Shown here one piece after another: positions 8,877-18,464 of a DNA stretch of 40,898 nt. Under the pieces are notes generated by a model that was not told the DNA's origin, did not search any database, and saw only the letters and a program-made list of their open reading frames with translations. The translations under genes and the position numbers were made by a program. Every line of letters begins with the position of its first letter. Positions within the stretch are counted from its first letter, which is position 1. The stretch is from Planctomycetaceae bacterium (GTDB taxonomy: Bacteria > Planctomycetota > Planctomycetia > Pirellulales > Pirellulaceae): assembly GCA_002709225.1 (NCBI GenBank), contig PAQH01000155.1, forward strand, positions 1 to 40,898, in the 5' to 3' direction.

Positions 8877-11800
8877 CTAGAATCTGGGCAGCCAGCGGCG
8901 ATACCAAGGGGGCACCGGACGCTCAGCCGTCGCGGCGGCCGGCTGTTCCGCCGCTTCAAGCGGTTGATTTCGCCGCACGGGCTGTAACGCAGGAACCAAT
9001 GGCACATAGTGCTTGAAGAAACGCGGCCAATAACTGTCCAGGAATTCCTGACAATCCAAAACGCGCCCCTGTTCCAATTGAAAACGGGCCAGAGCCAGGT
9101 CTTTCTCCAACTGCCCAAGTTCAGTACGACTGAACCAGGTGTCTAGAATCTGCACATCGTCAACCCAAACCTCACCAGGCCCCATCAAGTCAAAACCAAT
9201 ACGCAGATCTTGGAGTCCATCCAGTGGCAATTTTCCAAATGGCACATGAAAGAGCTTCCACTGGGCATCAAGTTTGAAACGGTCATCGGAGACGTTCGCA
9301 CCAACCCATGCGTAGCGGTAATAGGGCTGCCCATTCACCTGTGCCTCGATTGCCAATCGCAATGGAGGCTGTTTCGCGCCCGCCCGAATCCGGGCGCGCA
9401 CTCCCAGCTTAAGACGCCCCAGGAGTGGGCGTTCCAGCGGCCCACTGCGAATCCATAAGATTGGTGGCCTGCGACTCCGATCCGTATGTTTCAAGTACAA
9501 CGATTTCTCCCCGGCATAAGCGTACGACGAGTCAATCTCGGCATGTAATTCGTCATCCGGGGTCGGTTGCGACCGCATCCACCCAGGCAACTCACCCGCT
9601 GTGCCCGACTGCTCAAATCCCGCGTTTGCCACACGTGTGAGCTGAGGGCGTTGCCTCGCGATCCGGGTCCGCTTCTGCAAATCCTGTAATTCAACCTGCA
9701 AGGCCGTCGTCAAGCCAGCAGCATAGGAAACCGTCCAGCCGAGCACTTCGATATCTTTGGCGCTGAGTGAAACCGCGACCAGGTCGTAGGGCTCAAGCGA
9801 GGCAGACCAGGTGGCTCGAGCCCCACGCAGGACGAGTGGACGCACTCGCTGCGGTCCTAGCGACCGAATACGGCAATCCCGTGGCACTTGAAATTCAAGG
9901 TGGGCTTCGACCGGCCAGGCAGAGTCATTCAGTAAATAAACCAGCGTCTGACCTTGATCGACGAGCGTCCTGACCACAACCGGTTGGCGTGGCGTCTTAC
10001 CAGACTGTGGCACGACGTCCTGGAACTCTCTGGCAGGCAACGCTCGAAAAGTCGAGAAGAACGGCAGCAGCGCATCTTCCTGACCGATCGGTAACAACCA
10101 GCCGCCAGTCACCAGAGTGTCGGATTCGAGCGTTGCCAACGCATGCACAAAACGACGGCGGTTCGAGGAGTCACTGGGTGAGAAGTGTGCCAACAGCCAG
10201 GCCTGCGTATTCTCTCTCCCGAACGGACTGCGTTCTTCCAACGCGGGCAGTGCCAATGGAGTCGCTTCCTGAAACAAGAGGCTTCCCGTGCCCGCCGCAT
10301 TGGCGAAGTAACGCGAAAACGCGGCCGAATGCGCCAATCGCAAATCGACCGAACGCTCTGTAAGTGGCGCTTGCAGCGCCAGTCGATGCGGCCGCAGCAA
10401 AACTACTTGCCCATCGTCTTGAAAGCTCTCTGCGTCGATCCCAACACGCAACATCAGCTCACGAATGCTCCGATCGGCTGGTTGCATCCCGCCGGGGGAT
10501 TGCGGCCCGGGAGGCCTCTTCTCAACCGCAGCACCGCGTCTTCCGCGGCGTGCCAATTGGGGTCGCAACTCCCTCTGCACACGACGATAGTCCAGCATGC
10601 GGGACCCGAGCAGAAACAATCTGGCGTTTTCACGGCGATGGCTAATGGTGGTCCGCAAGGTCTTATAAAACGCACCCAGTTGTGTCGCACGCCAATTCAA
10701 CCAGAGTGACTTTTCTGCGTCCGCTACTGGAGCATGTTGAAAACGAGAAACCACTTCCACTCCCACCGCATCCGCAAATCGCTTCCGAGTAGGCTGGTCC
10801 CAGCCCCAGTTGTCATCCGGAAATTGAGCAAAGGTCTCAGCGCCCAACTGCAACGCTACGCCTGCGAACGCCGGATGGTGGGCGTAACGGTCAACAAGCT
10901 CATCAACGACGTTCTGCATGGCGGCCTGAACGCGAGGATCCAGCGGATTATAGTACGGTGCCAAACCGCTGCGTGGCACGTGGACGTCCGACCACAATTT
11001 CCCGTCGCGTCGCACCAAATCAATCCCCACGAGTGCCTGCGGTGCGAGGTTATCGTCCAAACGCAACCGCTCCAGTTCAGGCAACAACGAAGCGAATTCA
11101 ATCGCCGGAACAAGCCGCAGCCCCTCCCGGTTAAACAAGCGAAAAAGCATTTCGAGCACATCTTTGCGATGAGGGTCCGCCGCTTGCCGCAACATGATCC
11201 CCGAGTCGTACTTCGGTGTCGGCGACACGAGTTCGCTCGGGTACAGTGTGCTCCCCTCGCAATTCACCGAGAGAATCGCCGCGTTGTAACCCGCGTAACG
11301 CAAGTACTCTGTCAGGCGTCGACCTCCGTCGTAAAACGTGACCCAATCGTCCAGAGGCGCAGTAGCGACGACACCACTCTGCGTCGCCTGAAAATTCTCC
11401 GGGAACAAGGGTTTGTCGAAAAACGCAGCCAACAATCGCGGGGCCACTTTGGTGCCCTGAGGTTCCCCCCCATCACCTCTGGAAGGCAACCGTTCTGGAC
11501 CGGCGCGAACACGAATCATCCCGTACACGGCGGACTCTTCTGCCCGACGGTTGGTGATCAACAGCATCGGATTTGGTGTTTTCGGCCAAAACACCAGGCG
11601 GTGGGTGCGAATCGCATGATCCTGTGTTTGGCGTGGGGCATCCACCTCAACGCCGGAATCGACACCGAGTGGTCCCACCTGCCCGATCACATTCGGCTCC
11701 AGAATACTAATCCCTAATGACTGCGCCGCCACGTCCGGATAGTCGACTTCCAATACGTGCGGCAGGCCGACCCGTTCAACAGCCAAAGGGTAGATCTTCC

Positions 11801-12878
11801 AGCCCTCCGGCGGCAAGTCGATCCACTCTCGACCCAGGTGTTTGACGCGACTCGCTTCACCCTGTCCAGTGGCGTCCGAGTCTTCAGAGAACAGCCACTC
11901 CATTTGCGTCAGCCTGGCAAACTGATCCCACCAGCTCTTACTGGTCGGATCGAGCTTCAGGACAGTGTTCCACTCTACCGGACTCGTTGTCGACGACTTC
12001 GAATCGACAACTACAAACTGGACCTGCCTGGTCAAATCAGGCACGCTGGTGACCAGCGGTACAATCAGGCGACTGCGGTTGCGATAGAACTCAAGCTCCA
12101 GCTGGTAAACCCCCTCGCGGTCAGGAACCGAGAAACGCAGTGGACGAAAATCCGCCCGCACAGCGCCCTGCAGCTCTGAAATGGTCCACTGACGACTCCA
12201 GACATCCTCACCTTGCCGGCCGCGCCGAAGTTTCACCTGCAGCGACCCGTCTGAATCCAGAGGGAAACCGGGGCGGTAGACCGAGATCTCCATTTCAACC
12301 TGCTCGCCCTTGGAAAAGACAAGAGACCGCGGCTCCACTTCCACGCGCAGACGATCGCCAGGCGCCCGTCGAACCACCAGGCGGTTGGACCGCTGATCCA
12401 AAGAAGAGTCATGGAGACCGTTCGAGGTAAGCAACTTCCGCAGCGGAATCTCCAAGTAACGCCGCTCTGAGGGCTGGTCGTGAGGAGCAAACTCGAGTAG
12501 TAGGCGGCTTTCCAATGAACCGGTCACAGTGACATCAAAGCCGTCATAATCAAGCTGCTGGCGGTGGGCGACGCGTACCGCATCCTGGTCAAGCAACACA
12601 CAGCCGGGCGCATCCGCCGACCACCCCAACACCACCAGGTCACGTACGCTTCCTTCCGAAAGGCGTAAACTACCGTTCCATTGACGCGCCTGACCGTATC
12701 CCCATTCTACGCGCAGACGAATCTGAACTTCTTCATCGGCTTGATCTGGTTCATCGCCACAACACGATGTGGCGGGCCACGTGGCAACTGCAAAGCACGA
12801 CACCGACACGAGCAAAAGCCAATGCCGCCAATGCAACTGAACCAATCGAATTGCCCTGTAAGCGATGCGCAAGGGCAT
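8877..12878 (-). CDS. Very large secreted protein with glycosidase-like barrel
   Basis: A 1333-residue protein. A basic N-terminus and hydrophobic stretch (about residues 18-35) form a signal peptide. Residues 50-450 are beta-rich segments with no recognised name. Around 500-780, patterns such as YLRYAGYNAAILSVN, RLVPAIEF, YYNPLDPRVQAAM and HHPAFAGVALQLGAETF resemble GHL10/GH10-type TIM barrels, so a glycosidase-like domain is likely. A C-terminal segment (about 1110-1240), opening NAGFEQSG and ending EVWVDDVQILD, resembles a carbohydrate-binding jelly roll. The last 60 residues are Pro/Ala-rich and basic. The start at 12878 has GGAGG 9 bases upstream; an in-frame ATG at 12917 is less likely. 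Catalytic residues were not identified. Confidence 0.85.
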   Translation of the reverse strand: MPLRIAYRAIRLVQLHWRHWLLLVSVSCFAVATWPATSCCGDEPDQADEEVQIRLRVEWGYGQARQWNGSLRLSEGSVRDLVVLGWSADAPGCVLLDQDAVRVAHRQQLDYDGFDVTVTGSLESRLLLEFAPHDQPSERRYLEIPLRKLLTSNGLHDSSLDQRSNRLVVRRAPGDRLRVEVEPRSLVFSKGEQVEMEISVYRPGFPLDSDGSLQVKLRRGRQGEDVWSRQWTISELQGAVRADFRPLRFSVPDREGVYQLELEFYRNRSRLIVPLVTSVPDLTRQVQFVVVDSKSSTTSPVEWNTVLKLDPTSKSWWDQFARLTQMEWLFSEDSDATGQGEASRVKHLGREWIDLPPEGWKIYPLAVERVGLPHVLEVDYPDVAAQSLGISILEPNVIGQVGPLGVDSGVEVDAPRQTQDHAIRTHRLVFWPKTPNPMLLITNRRAEESAVYGMIRVRAGPERLPSRGDGGEPQGTKVAPRLLAAFFDKPLFPENFQATQSGVVATAPLDDWVTFYDGGRRLTEYLRYAGYNAAILSVNCEGSTLYPSELVSPTPKYDSGIMLRQAADPHRKDVLEMLFRLFNREGLRLVPAIEFASLLPELERLRLDDNLAPQALVGIDLVRRDGKLWSDVHVPRSGLAPYYNPLDPRVQAAMQNVVDELVDRYAHHPAFAGVALQLGAETFAQFPDDNWGWDQPTRKRFADAVGVEVVSRFQHAPVADAEKSLWLNWRATQLGAFYKTLRTTISHRRENARLFLLGSRMLDYRRVQRELRPQLARRGRRGAAVEKRPPGPQSPGGMQPADRSIRELMLRVGIDAESFQDDGQVVLLRPHRLALQAPLTERSVDLRLAHSAAFSRYFANAAGTGSLLFQEATPLALPALEERSPFGRENTQAWLLAHFSPSDSSNRRRFVHALATLESDTLVTGGWLLPIGQEDALLPFFSTFRALPAREFQDVVPQSGKTPRQPVVVRTLVDQGQTLVYLLNDSAWPVEAHLEFQVPRDCRIRSLGPQRVRPLVLRGARATWSASLEPYDLVAVSLSAKDIEVLGWTVSYAAGLTTALQVELQDLQKRTRIARQRPQLTRVANAGFEQSGTAGELPGWMRSQPTPDDELHAEIDSSYAYAGEKSLYLKHTDRSRRPPILWIRSGPLERPLLGRLKLGVRARIRAGAKQPPLRLAIEAQVNGQPYYRYAWVGANVSDDRFKLDAQWKLFHVPFGKLPLDGLQDLRIGFDLMGPGEVWVDDVQILDTWFSRTELGQLEKDLALARFQLEQGRVLDCQEFLDSYWPRFFKHYVPLVPALQPVRRNQPLEAAEQPAAATAERPVPPWYRRWLPRF

Positions 12879-12974
12879 GACCAGCGGACCTCCATGTCCT
12901 GCCATGGCGCTGTACAAGTGGAGCGACCTGCGCCCCGACGATAAACCCGAGGAGGGTACGTGCGTGGGGGACGG

Positions 12975-12980
12975 ATTATA
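12975..12980 (-). promoter_or_regulatory. Consensus -10 box before the 1333-residue gene
   Basis: Read on the minus strand the hexamer is TATAAT, about 97 bases before the start codon. No good -35 hexamer sits at 16-18 bases; a sequence with TG nearby is one base off an extended -10. A transcript from here would have a leader of roughly 90 bases. Confidence 0.4.
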
Positions 12981-13004
12981 GCCAGATTGTTTAATCCAGG
13001 ACTA

Positions 13005-13020
13005 GGCCGGAATTCCGGCC
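13005..13020. promoter_or_regulatory. 16-bp perfect palindrome, candidate operator
   Basis: GGCCGGAATTCCGGCC is its own reverse complement. On the minus strand it lies 24 bases upstream of the TATAAT box, so a bound dimer would sit at or just upstream of the -35 region. It could alternatively be part of the 3' end of yqgE transcripts, but no T-run follows. Confidence 0.4.
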
Positions 13021-13109
13021 AAGATCAGGCTTCCACGTCCGCTGTTAGACCTCGCCTGGAGATTCCACGGCGAACGCCCATTGTGGACGACACCGAAAAC
13101 ACGAGCCTG

Positions 13110-13661
13110 TCAATTCAGTGACGGGTCCTGAGGCATGTCCAGCTTGTTGACAACCGTGGAAAGCAGGTCAATGCCAATCGAATCAAGTACTCGCTTCCAG
13201 AGCTGCTCACAATCTGAGAACACCAATGATGCAGCACCAGGTGCTGTCAGCCACCCCCCCACCCGCAATTCGTCTTCAAGTTGTCCGGCAGACCAACCCG
13301 CATAACCCGAATACAGACGAAACTCTGAATCGTCCGCCTGTATGAGCTGAGTCAATGCGTCTCGATCTGTCGCCACATAGACGCCAGGCACGATCTCTCG
13401 TTCGGACAATTCAGGGTTGGTGTGCAAGGCCATCAGTGGTCCGGCAACTGGTCCGCCTGCATGCACCGCGCCTTCAACGCTACACGCTTCATCACTCACG
13501 TGCCTCCACAAGTCCTCAATCGTATTATCCGTGGGCCGATTAAGTACCACCCCAACCGCACCGGACGGATTGTGCTGCAGCATGAACACAACCGATCGAG
13601 AAAAATGAGGATCGGGCAGGTGCGGGGAAGCCACCAGAAATTGACCACGCAACGAGTCCAT
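13110..13661 (-). CDS. yqgE: YqgE/AlgH family protein
   Basis: A 183-residue soluble protein starting MDSLRGQFLVASPHLPDPHF. It has the family patterns GQFLVASPxLxDPxF, SVVFMLQHNPSGAVGVVLNRPT, GGPV and YSGYAGWSAGQLEDEL, so the assignment is firm. The biochemical role of YqgE remains undefined. The start at 13661 was chosen over a longer frame because AGGAG lies 8 bases upstream and the extra 74 residues do not belong to the family. It lies upstream of the 1333-residue gene with a 231-bp gap containing a candidate promoter, so co-transcription is not assumed. Confidence 0.92.
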   Translation of the reverse strand: MDSLRGQFLVASPHLPDPHFSRSVVFMLQHNPSGAVGVVLNRPTDNTIEDLWRHVSDEACSVEGAVHAGGPVAGPLMALHTNPELSEREIVPGVYVATDRDALTQLIQADDSEFRLYSGYAGWSAGQLEDELRVGGWLTAPGAASLVFSDCEQLWKRVLDSIGIDLLSTVVNKLDMPQDPSLN

Positions 13662-14102
13662 AAACCGAGCTCCTGACAAGTATTCCAGCCATCGTAACCA
13701 GTTCAGTATATTCTGAAAATCACGATGCTTCAGGTAATCGTGAACGGCGCCGGCCAGCCCCTCCCTGGCTGAACTTCCACCGCCAGATAAAATAGAGCCC
13801 AGGTAACATAGAGCAAAATACAGGAGCAACACACCATCAATGGCGTGCCTGTCGATGCATGCTCCAACGCAAACTACTGTCATAATTTGCCCACATCCAT
13901 CGAATGAATCAAAATAGATTGATGCCCGTCACGGTGCGACCTCGATAAGCAACCCCAATACCCGTGGCAGGGCCCACAGCCTGAGGTCCGGCGAAAACTT
14001 CCGGGCAGACTACCAGCTCAATAGGCGCCAAACTTCGTCTTCGATCTCTAACCAAACACCATTGCGTCGTATCGTCCTGCTGCCACGGGCGACCGCCAAG
14101 CA
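13662..14102. other. Divergent region between yqgE and aroDE
   Basis: This 441-bp stretch separates two genes facing apart and should contain both promoters. Minus-strand frames at 13662-13883 (an N-terminal extension of yqgE) and 13909-14103 (64 codons from TTG) show no recognisable protein features. No strong promoter hexamers or hairpins were identified. Confidence 0.5.
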
Positions 14103-15611
14103 ATGCTCACCTCAACGGAAATACCTTCTATGATTTGCGTCAGTATCGGCCGTGGTCGCCACCGTAGCATGATTGCAGAAGCTCGCCATGTCGCTGAGCA
14201 AGGGGCTGACCTGGTCGAGTTGCGTCTGGACTACATTCGCCGCGCGGTGAACATCAAACGTTTACTCGCCAATCGCCGCTGTCCCATTATCGCCACCTGC
14301 CGACGCGAAGATGATGGAGGCAAGTGGAATGCCAGCGACACCGATCGCATGACGCTGCTACGCCAGGCGATCGCCGAAGGCGTAGACTACGTTGATCTGG
14401 AAGAAGATGTCGCGGGACAAATTCCCCGCTATGGAAAAACCAAACGCATTGTCAGTTATCACAATTTTGTGGAAACGCCGGAGGACGTACAGTCCATTCA
14501 CGACCGCATGGTCAAGCTGGATCCTGACATCGTCAAGATCGCCACGCTGGCACATCATCCGCACGACAACTTACGTTTGCTACAGCTCATTGAAAACAGC
14601 AAAGTGCCCACAGTCGCCTTCTGCATGGGAGAGCAGGGCGTCCTTTCACGCCTGCTCTCCGGACGATTCGGGGCGCCGTTTACCTACGCAACGTTTCACG
14701 AAGAACGCGCGTTGGCACCCGGGCAACTGAGCTACCGTCAGATGACGGAAATGTACCGTTACACAGACATTTCCAAATCAACCGCCGTTTATGGCGTGGT
14801 TGCGGATCCGGTTGGACATAGCCTCAGCCCTATCATCCACAATGCCGCTTTCCGGGATTCTGAACTGGACATGGTCTACATTCCGTTTCGAGTTCCACTT
14901 GATGAACTCGGCTCATTCCTGGGTGACTGCCCGGACCTGGGAATCAAGGGACTCAGCATCACGATTCCACACAAAGAGGAAGTGATGCAGTTCCTCGATC
15001 AGGTAGATACCGATGCCGCCACCATCGGCGCCTGCAACACGGCGGTCTTTGATGGCGAACAAATTTCCGGCTACAACACCGATCATCAAGCCGCGGTGGA
15101 CTCGCTTCTACGGACCCATTCAAAAAGCGGCACAACCCCCCTGAAGGGCAAGACCTCACTGATCCTGGGTTCTGGTGGTGCCGCCAAATCTGTGGCATAC
15201 GGCCTGACTCAACTTGGATCAGACGTGGTCATCACGAGCCGCAATGAGGAACGCACCATGGCCCTCGCAGAGCGTTTTAACTGCCGTACGGTCCCCTGGG
15301 AGGAACGCCAAAAGATCCGTGCCGGCATCCTGATCAATACCACGCCAATTGGCATGCATCCCAAGGTGGATGAATCTCCTTACGAGAAACGCCATATCGA
15401 CCGTGGGATGGTCGTCTTTGACACGGTCTATAACCCGGAACAGACCCTCTTGATCAAATATGCGCGTGAACAGAATTGTCGCGTGATCACCGGTGTCGAC
15501 ATGTTCATCCGGCAAGCTGAACTCCAGTTTCGGCACTTTACTGGTCAAGAAGCGCCCAAGGAAGTCATGCGGAACCAGCTCAAACGATCAACGGGAGCCG
15601 CGCGGTACTGA
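14103..15611 (+). CDS. aroDE: Fused 3-dehydroquinate dehydratase / shikimate dehydrogenase
   Basis: A 502-residue two-domain enzyme catalysing steps three and four of the shikimate pathway. The N-terminal type I dehydratase (about 10-222) has ELRLDY, the catalytic His120 in SYHNF and the Schiff-base Lys145 in IVKIATLA. The C-terminal dehydrogenase (about 228-495) has HSLSP (239-243), catalytic Lys291 and Asp327 (in PHKEE and NTD), GACNTAV, the NADP loop GSGGAAK (356-362) and GVDMFIRQAELQF. All key residues are present. The fusion resembles the plant enzyme and is found in some bacteria. The start is ATG 14103; the in-frame ATG at 14130 (MICVSIGR) is possible, and neither has a strong ribosome site. 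Confidence 0.96.
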   Translation: MLTSTEIPSMICVSIGRGRHRSMIAEARHVAEQGADLVELRLDYIRRAVNIKRLLANRRCPIIATCRREDDGGKWNASDTDRMTLLRQAIAEGVDYVDLEEDVAGQIPRYGKTKRIVSYHNFVETPEDVQSIHDRMVKLDPDIVKIATLAHHPHDNLRLLQLIENSKVPTVAFCMGEQGVLSRLLSGRFGAPFTYATFHEERALAPGQLSYRQMTEMYRYTDISKSTAVYGVVADPVGHSLSPIIHNAAFRDSELDMVYIPFRVPLDELGSFLGDCPDLGIKGLSITIPHKEEVMQFLDQVDTDAATIGACNTAVFDGEQISGYNTDHQAAVDSLLRTHSKSGTTPLKGKTSLILGSGGAAKSVAYGLTQLGSDVVITSRNEERTMALAERFNCRTVPWEERQKIRAGILINTTPIGMHPKVDESPYEKRHIDRGMVVFDTVYNPEQTLLIKYAREQNCRVITGVDMFIRQAELQFRHFTGQEAPKEVMRNQLKRSTGAARY

Positions 15612-15745
15612 GACGCGCTTCGCAGCAGCGATGTGCAGCCCTTCAGGAGGGACGACTATCGACGGATACGCGGTGCAGAATACCAGAGAGGCTGCGCCAA
15701 CATACAACCCGTCAACGAACAAGCTGGGCAGAGCGTGGCTGGCTC

Positions 15746-15775
15746 GATAAGATAGATAGTGGCGTCCGCGGACGC
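15746..15775 (+). promoter_or_regulatory. Shared element upstream of DUF1549 gene, copy 1
   Basis: GATAAGATAGATAG (15746-15759) is followed after 6 bases by CCGCGGACGC (15766-15775), the right part of a perfect palindrome GCGTCCGCGGACGC at 15762-15775. The 14-mer and most of the second block recur before the other DUF1549/DUF1553 gene at 24174-24204. TAAGAT (15748-15753) could act as a -10 box. It lies about 70-100 bases before the start codon. Confidence 0.45.
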
Positions 15776-15842
15776 GGGCACGCGGTTCAAGGTCCACACG
15801 CGTCAGGGACAGAGCACCCTCGACGCTCCAGGGGGAGCAGCG

Positions 15843-18341
15843 ATGACAAATTTGTTCGATCGCGCCAAAACGATGCAACGGCTCGACAGCTACCTGTTGG
15901 GATTGGTATTCCTGCTAACCGGCAACTTGTGCGCTGCCGAACCCGATGCAGTGGGTGTGACTGCGTCAGCCCTGCGGATCTCGCCCGCGGTGATCCAATT
16001 GGACGGACAAAATCGACGGCAACAGCTGGTCGTGACCGCCACTTCGCCAACAGGGTTCCAGTTCGATGTAACTCATCTCTGCGAATTGATCGTTGGACAA
16101 CCGTCCGTGGCCACGACCCAAGGCAGCCTGGTGGTGGGTGTCACCTCTGGAAACACCGATCTGAAAATCCGCTACGGCGACCAACAGCACACAACCCAAA
16201 TCGTGGTCACCGACCTGGAAACCTATCCACCCATCGACTTTCAGAATGACATCATGCCGCTGTTCTCGAAACGAGGGTGCAACAGTGGAGGCTGTCACGG
16301 AAAGCAGTCCGGGCAAAATGGTTTCAAGCTCTCGGTGTTTGGGTTCGACGCACGGGCTGATTATGTCGCGTTGCTCAAAGAGGCCCGCGGCCGACGGATC
16401 TTTCCGGCCGCCCCCGAACGCAGTCTGCTATTGCGGAAAGCCATCGGCACGGTCCCGCACGGCGGCGGGGCCCGCATGCCCGCCGGCTCACTAGACGCGG
16501 AACTGCTAACACAGTGGATTTACCAAGGCATGCCCTGGGGCTCCGCGAACGCCCCCCGAGTCACCCACATCGAAATAGATCCCGCCGAACGAGTTTTGCG
16601 CGCAGGTACTGAACAGCAACTGCGCGTGACCGCTATCTTCAACAACGGCCATCGGCGCGATGTCACGAGCGAAGCCGCTTACACGAGCAACGCGGAATTA
16701 GTCGCGCAAACTAACCAGACAGGTCGCATCGCAACTGGCAAGCGTCCGGGCGAAGCTGCCATCACGATCAACTACATGGGGCACGTCGGCGCGGCCAGGA
16801 TGCTGATCCCTCGCTCTCAAGGTGACAATGAAACCGCAGACACGCCAGCGCACAACCGCATCGATGAACTGGTGTTGGACAAACTGAACAAACTTCGAAT
16901 CACTCCCTCGGAGCTTTGCGACGACGCCACTTTCTTCCGTCGCATTCACTTACACACACTGGGCAGCTTGCCAGATCCCAGTGCACTACGCAGTTTCCTG
17001 AAAGACACTTCTAGTGACAAACGGCGTTTGGCTGTGGACCGTGTACTCAAACGTAACGAATACACCGATTATTGGACGCTCAAATGGGCGGACATCATGA
17101 TGGTCAACGCCGAGACGCTGGGAGAAAGGGGCGCCTACGCGTTACATACCTGGCTGCGGCGGCAATTTGCTACCAACCGCCCGTATGACGAGTGGGTCCG
17201 CGAATTGCTGACTGCTTCCGGAAACTCCGGGAAATACGGACCGGTGAATTTCTTTCGCGGCGAACAAACCAAGGAAGACCTGACGAAAACCATCAGCCAG
17301 GCTTTCCTGGGCATTCGTATGGATTGCGCCCAATGTCACCACCACCCCTTTGAAAAATGGGGACAAGAGGACTTTTATGGCATGGCCGGCTTTTTCAATG
17401 GTTTGGAGAAGAAGACACTCAATGACAGCAATCCGTACGACAACGCCGCTGATCGGGAATTAGTCTACCATCGCGGATTCCAAGCGACACAGCATCCGAC
17501 AACTGGCGTACCCGTCCCCATGCGGGCGCCGGGAGGACCGGTGATCACCGCAGAAATGGTGGACGACCAGGACCCCCGCGTGTTCCTCGCTGACTGGGCG
17601 ACGGCCGCCGACAATCCTTACTTTGCCCGCCTGGTCGTAAATCGCATCTGGAAATCCTTCATGGGCCGCGCGCTGGTAGAGCCCGAAGATGACTTGAGAT
17701 CAACGAACCCCGCCACTAATGAACCGCTGCTGGACTACTTGGCAGAGCAGATAGTGTCCACTGGGTTTGATTTGAAAGCCGTAATGCGAATGATCATGCA
17801 GTCCCGCACCTACCAGCTTTCCAGTGAAACCAACGCAACGAATCGAGACGACAATCAGAACTTTTCGCATTTTGTCGTCAAACGTCTGCCTGCAGAAGTT
17901 CTCCTGGACGCGATCAGTGAGGCTACAGGGACACCCGATTCTTTTGACGGCATGCCCAAAGGAACACGGGCGATTCAACTTTGGGACAATCGCATGCCCT
18001 CCTATTTCCTGGAGACCTTCGGACGGTCGGAACGCAAGTCTCCCTGCGAATGCGCCAAATCGAGCGAACCGACGATGGCCCAAGCATTGCACTTGATGAA
18101 CGCACCCGAAATCGACGCCAAGATCAGCCACCCGGCAGGCCGGCTGGCAGTACTGTACGCGCAAGCACTCCCTGACGAAAAACTTGTCGAAGAGCTCTGC
18201 CTGGCGGTGCTCGGCCGGTTCCCCGGTGAGAAAGAGAAAAAGGTGGCCGGTACGCTTTTCCGAGATTATCCAAGGCCACAAGCAGCGGAAGATTTTCTCT
18301 GGACGTTGCTCAATTCGTACGACTTTTTGTTTATTCGGTAA
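15843..18341 (+). CDS. DUF1549/DUF1553 protein with cytochrome-like motifs
   Basis: An 832-residue exported protein. A signal peptide spans about 13-32. Two bacterial Ig-like segments (about 40-125 and 242-323) flank a planctomycete cytochrome-like segment with Cys146 and Cys151-His152 in RGCNSGGCHGKQSGQNGF, an atypical C-x4-C-H. DUF1549 (about 338-530) contains a true C-x2-C-H, CAQCH at 495-499, that could bind haem c. DUF1553 (about 600-830) completes the protein. The family is widespread in planctomycetes, often next to DUF1501 genes, and its activity is unknown; no DUF1501 gene adjoins this one. The start at 15843 is preceded by GGGGGAG. Confidence 0.93.
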   Translation: MTNLFDRAKTMQRLDSYLLGLVFLLTGNLCAAEPDAVGVTASALRISPAVIQLDGQNRRQQLVVTATSPTGFQFDVTHLCELIVGQPSVATTQGSLVVGVTSGNTDLKIRYGDQQHTTQIVVTDLETYPPIDFQNDIMPLFSKRGCNSGGCHGKQSGQNGFKLSVFGFDARADYVALLKEARGRRIFPAAPERSLLLRKAIGTVPHGGGARMPAGSLDAELLTQWIYQGMPWGSANAPRVTHIEIDPAERVLRAGTEQQLRVTAIFNNGHRRDVTSEAAYTSNAELVAQTNQTGRIATGKRPGEAAITINYMGHVGAARMLIPRSQGDNETADTPAHNRIDELVLDKLNKLRITPSELCDDATFFRRIHLHTLGSLPDPSALRSFLKDTSSDKRRLAVDRVLKRNEYTDYWTLKWADIMMVNAETLGERGAYALHTWLRRQFATNRPYDEWVRELLTASGNSGKYGPVNFFRGEQTKEDLTKTISQAFLGIRMDCAQCHHHPFEKWGQEDFYGMAGFFNGLEKKTLNDSNPYDNAADRELVYHRGFQATQHPTTGVPVPMRAPGGPVITAEMVDDQDPRVFLADWATAADNPYFARLVVNRIWKSFMGRALVEPEDDLRSTNPATNEPLLDYLAEQIVSTGFDLKAVMRMIMQSRTYQLSSETNATNRDDNQNFSHFVVKRLPAEVLLDAISEATGTPDSFDGMPKGTRAIQLWDNRMPSYFLETFGRSERKSPCECAKSSEPTMAQALHLMNAPEIDAKISHPAGRLAVLYAQALPDEKLVEELCLAVLGRFPGEKEKKVAGTLFRDYPRPQAAEDFLWTLLNSYDFLFIR

Positions 18342-18403
18342 GTTGTCTTGAGTCGCGCCTCGCCAGGCGACTGCTGAATTGCAGAACTTCCACTCTTGGC
18401 TCC

Positions 18404-18420
18404 GCCGTTGCGCCAACGGT
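18404..18420. terminator. Weak hairpin between convergent genes
   Basis: CCGTT at 18405-18409 pairs with AACGG at 18415-18419 around a 5-base loop, with a G-T pair outside. It lies between the convergent DUF1549 gene and the DapA-like gene. The following bases are only moderately T-rich, so terminator function is doubtful. Confidence 0.25.
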
Positions 18421-18464
18421 CTTCTCTACTGTCGTCTGAGACCACCTGTCCTAGGCGAGAGGAT

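Noticed and set aside
10734..11717. 327-codon plus-strand frame
   Set aside because: It lies wholly inside the 1333-residue minus gene, and its translation shows no domain, only basic low-complexity text.
13909..14103. 64-codon minus-strand frame from TTG before aroDE
   Set aside because: No ribosome site, no homology recognised and a weak start codon. It is noted within the intergenic entry only.
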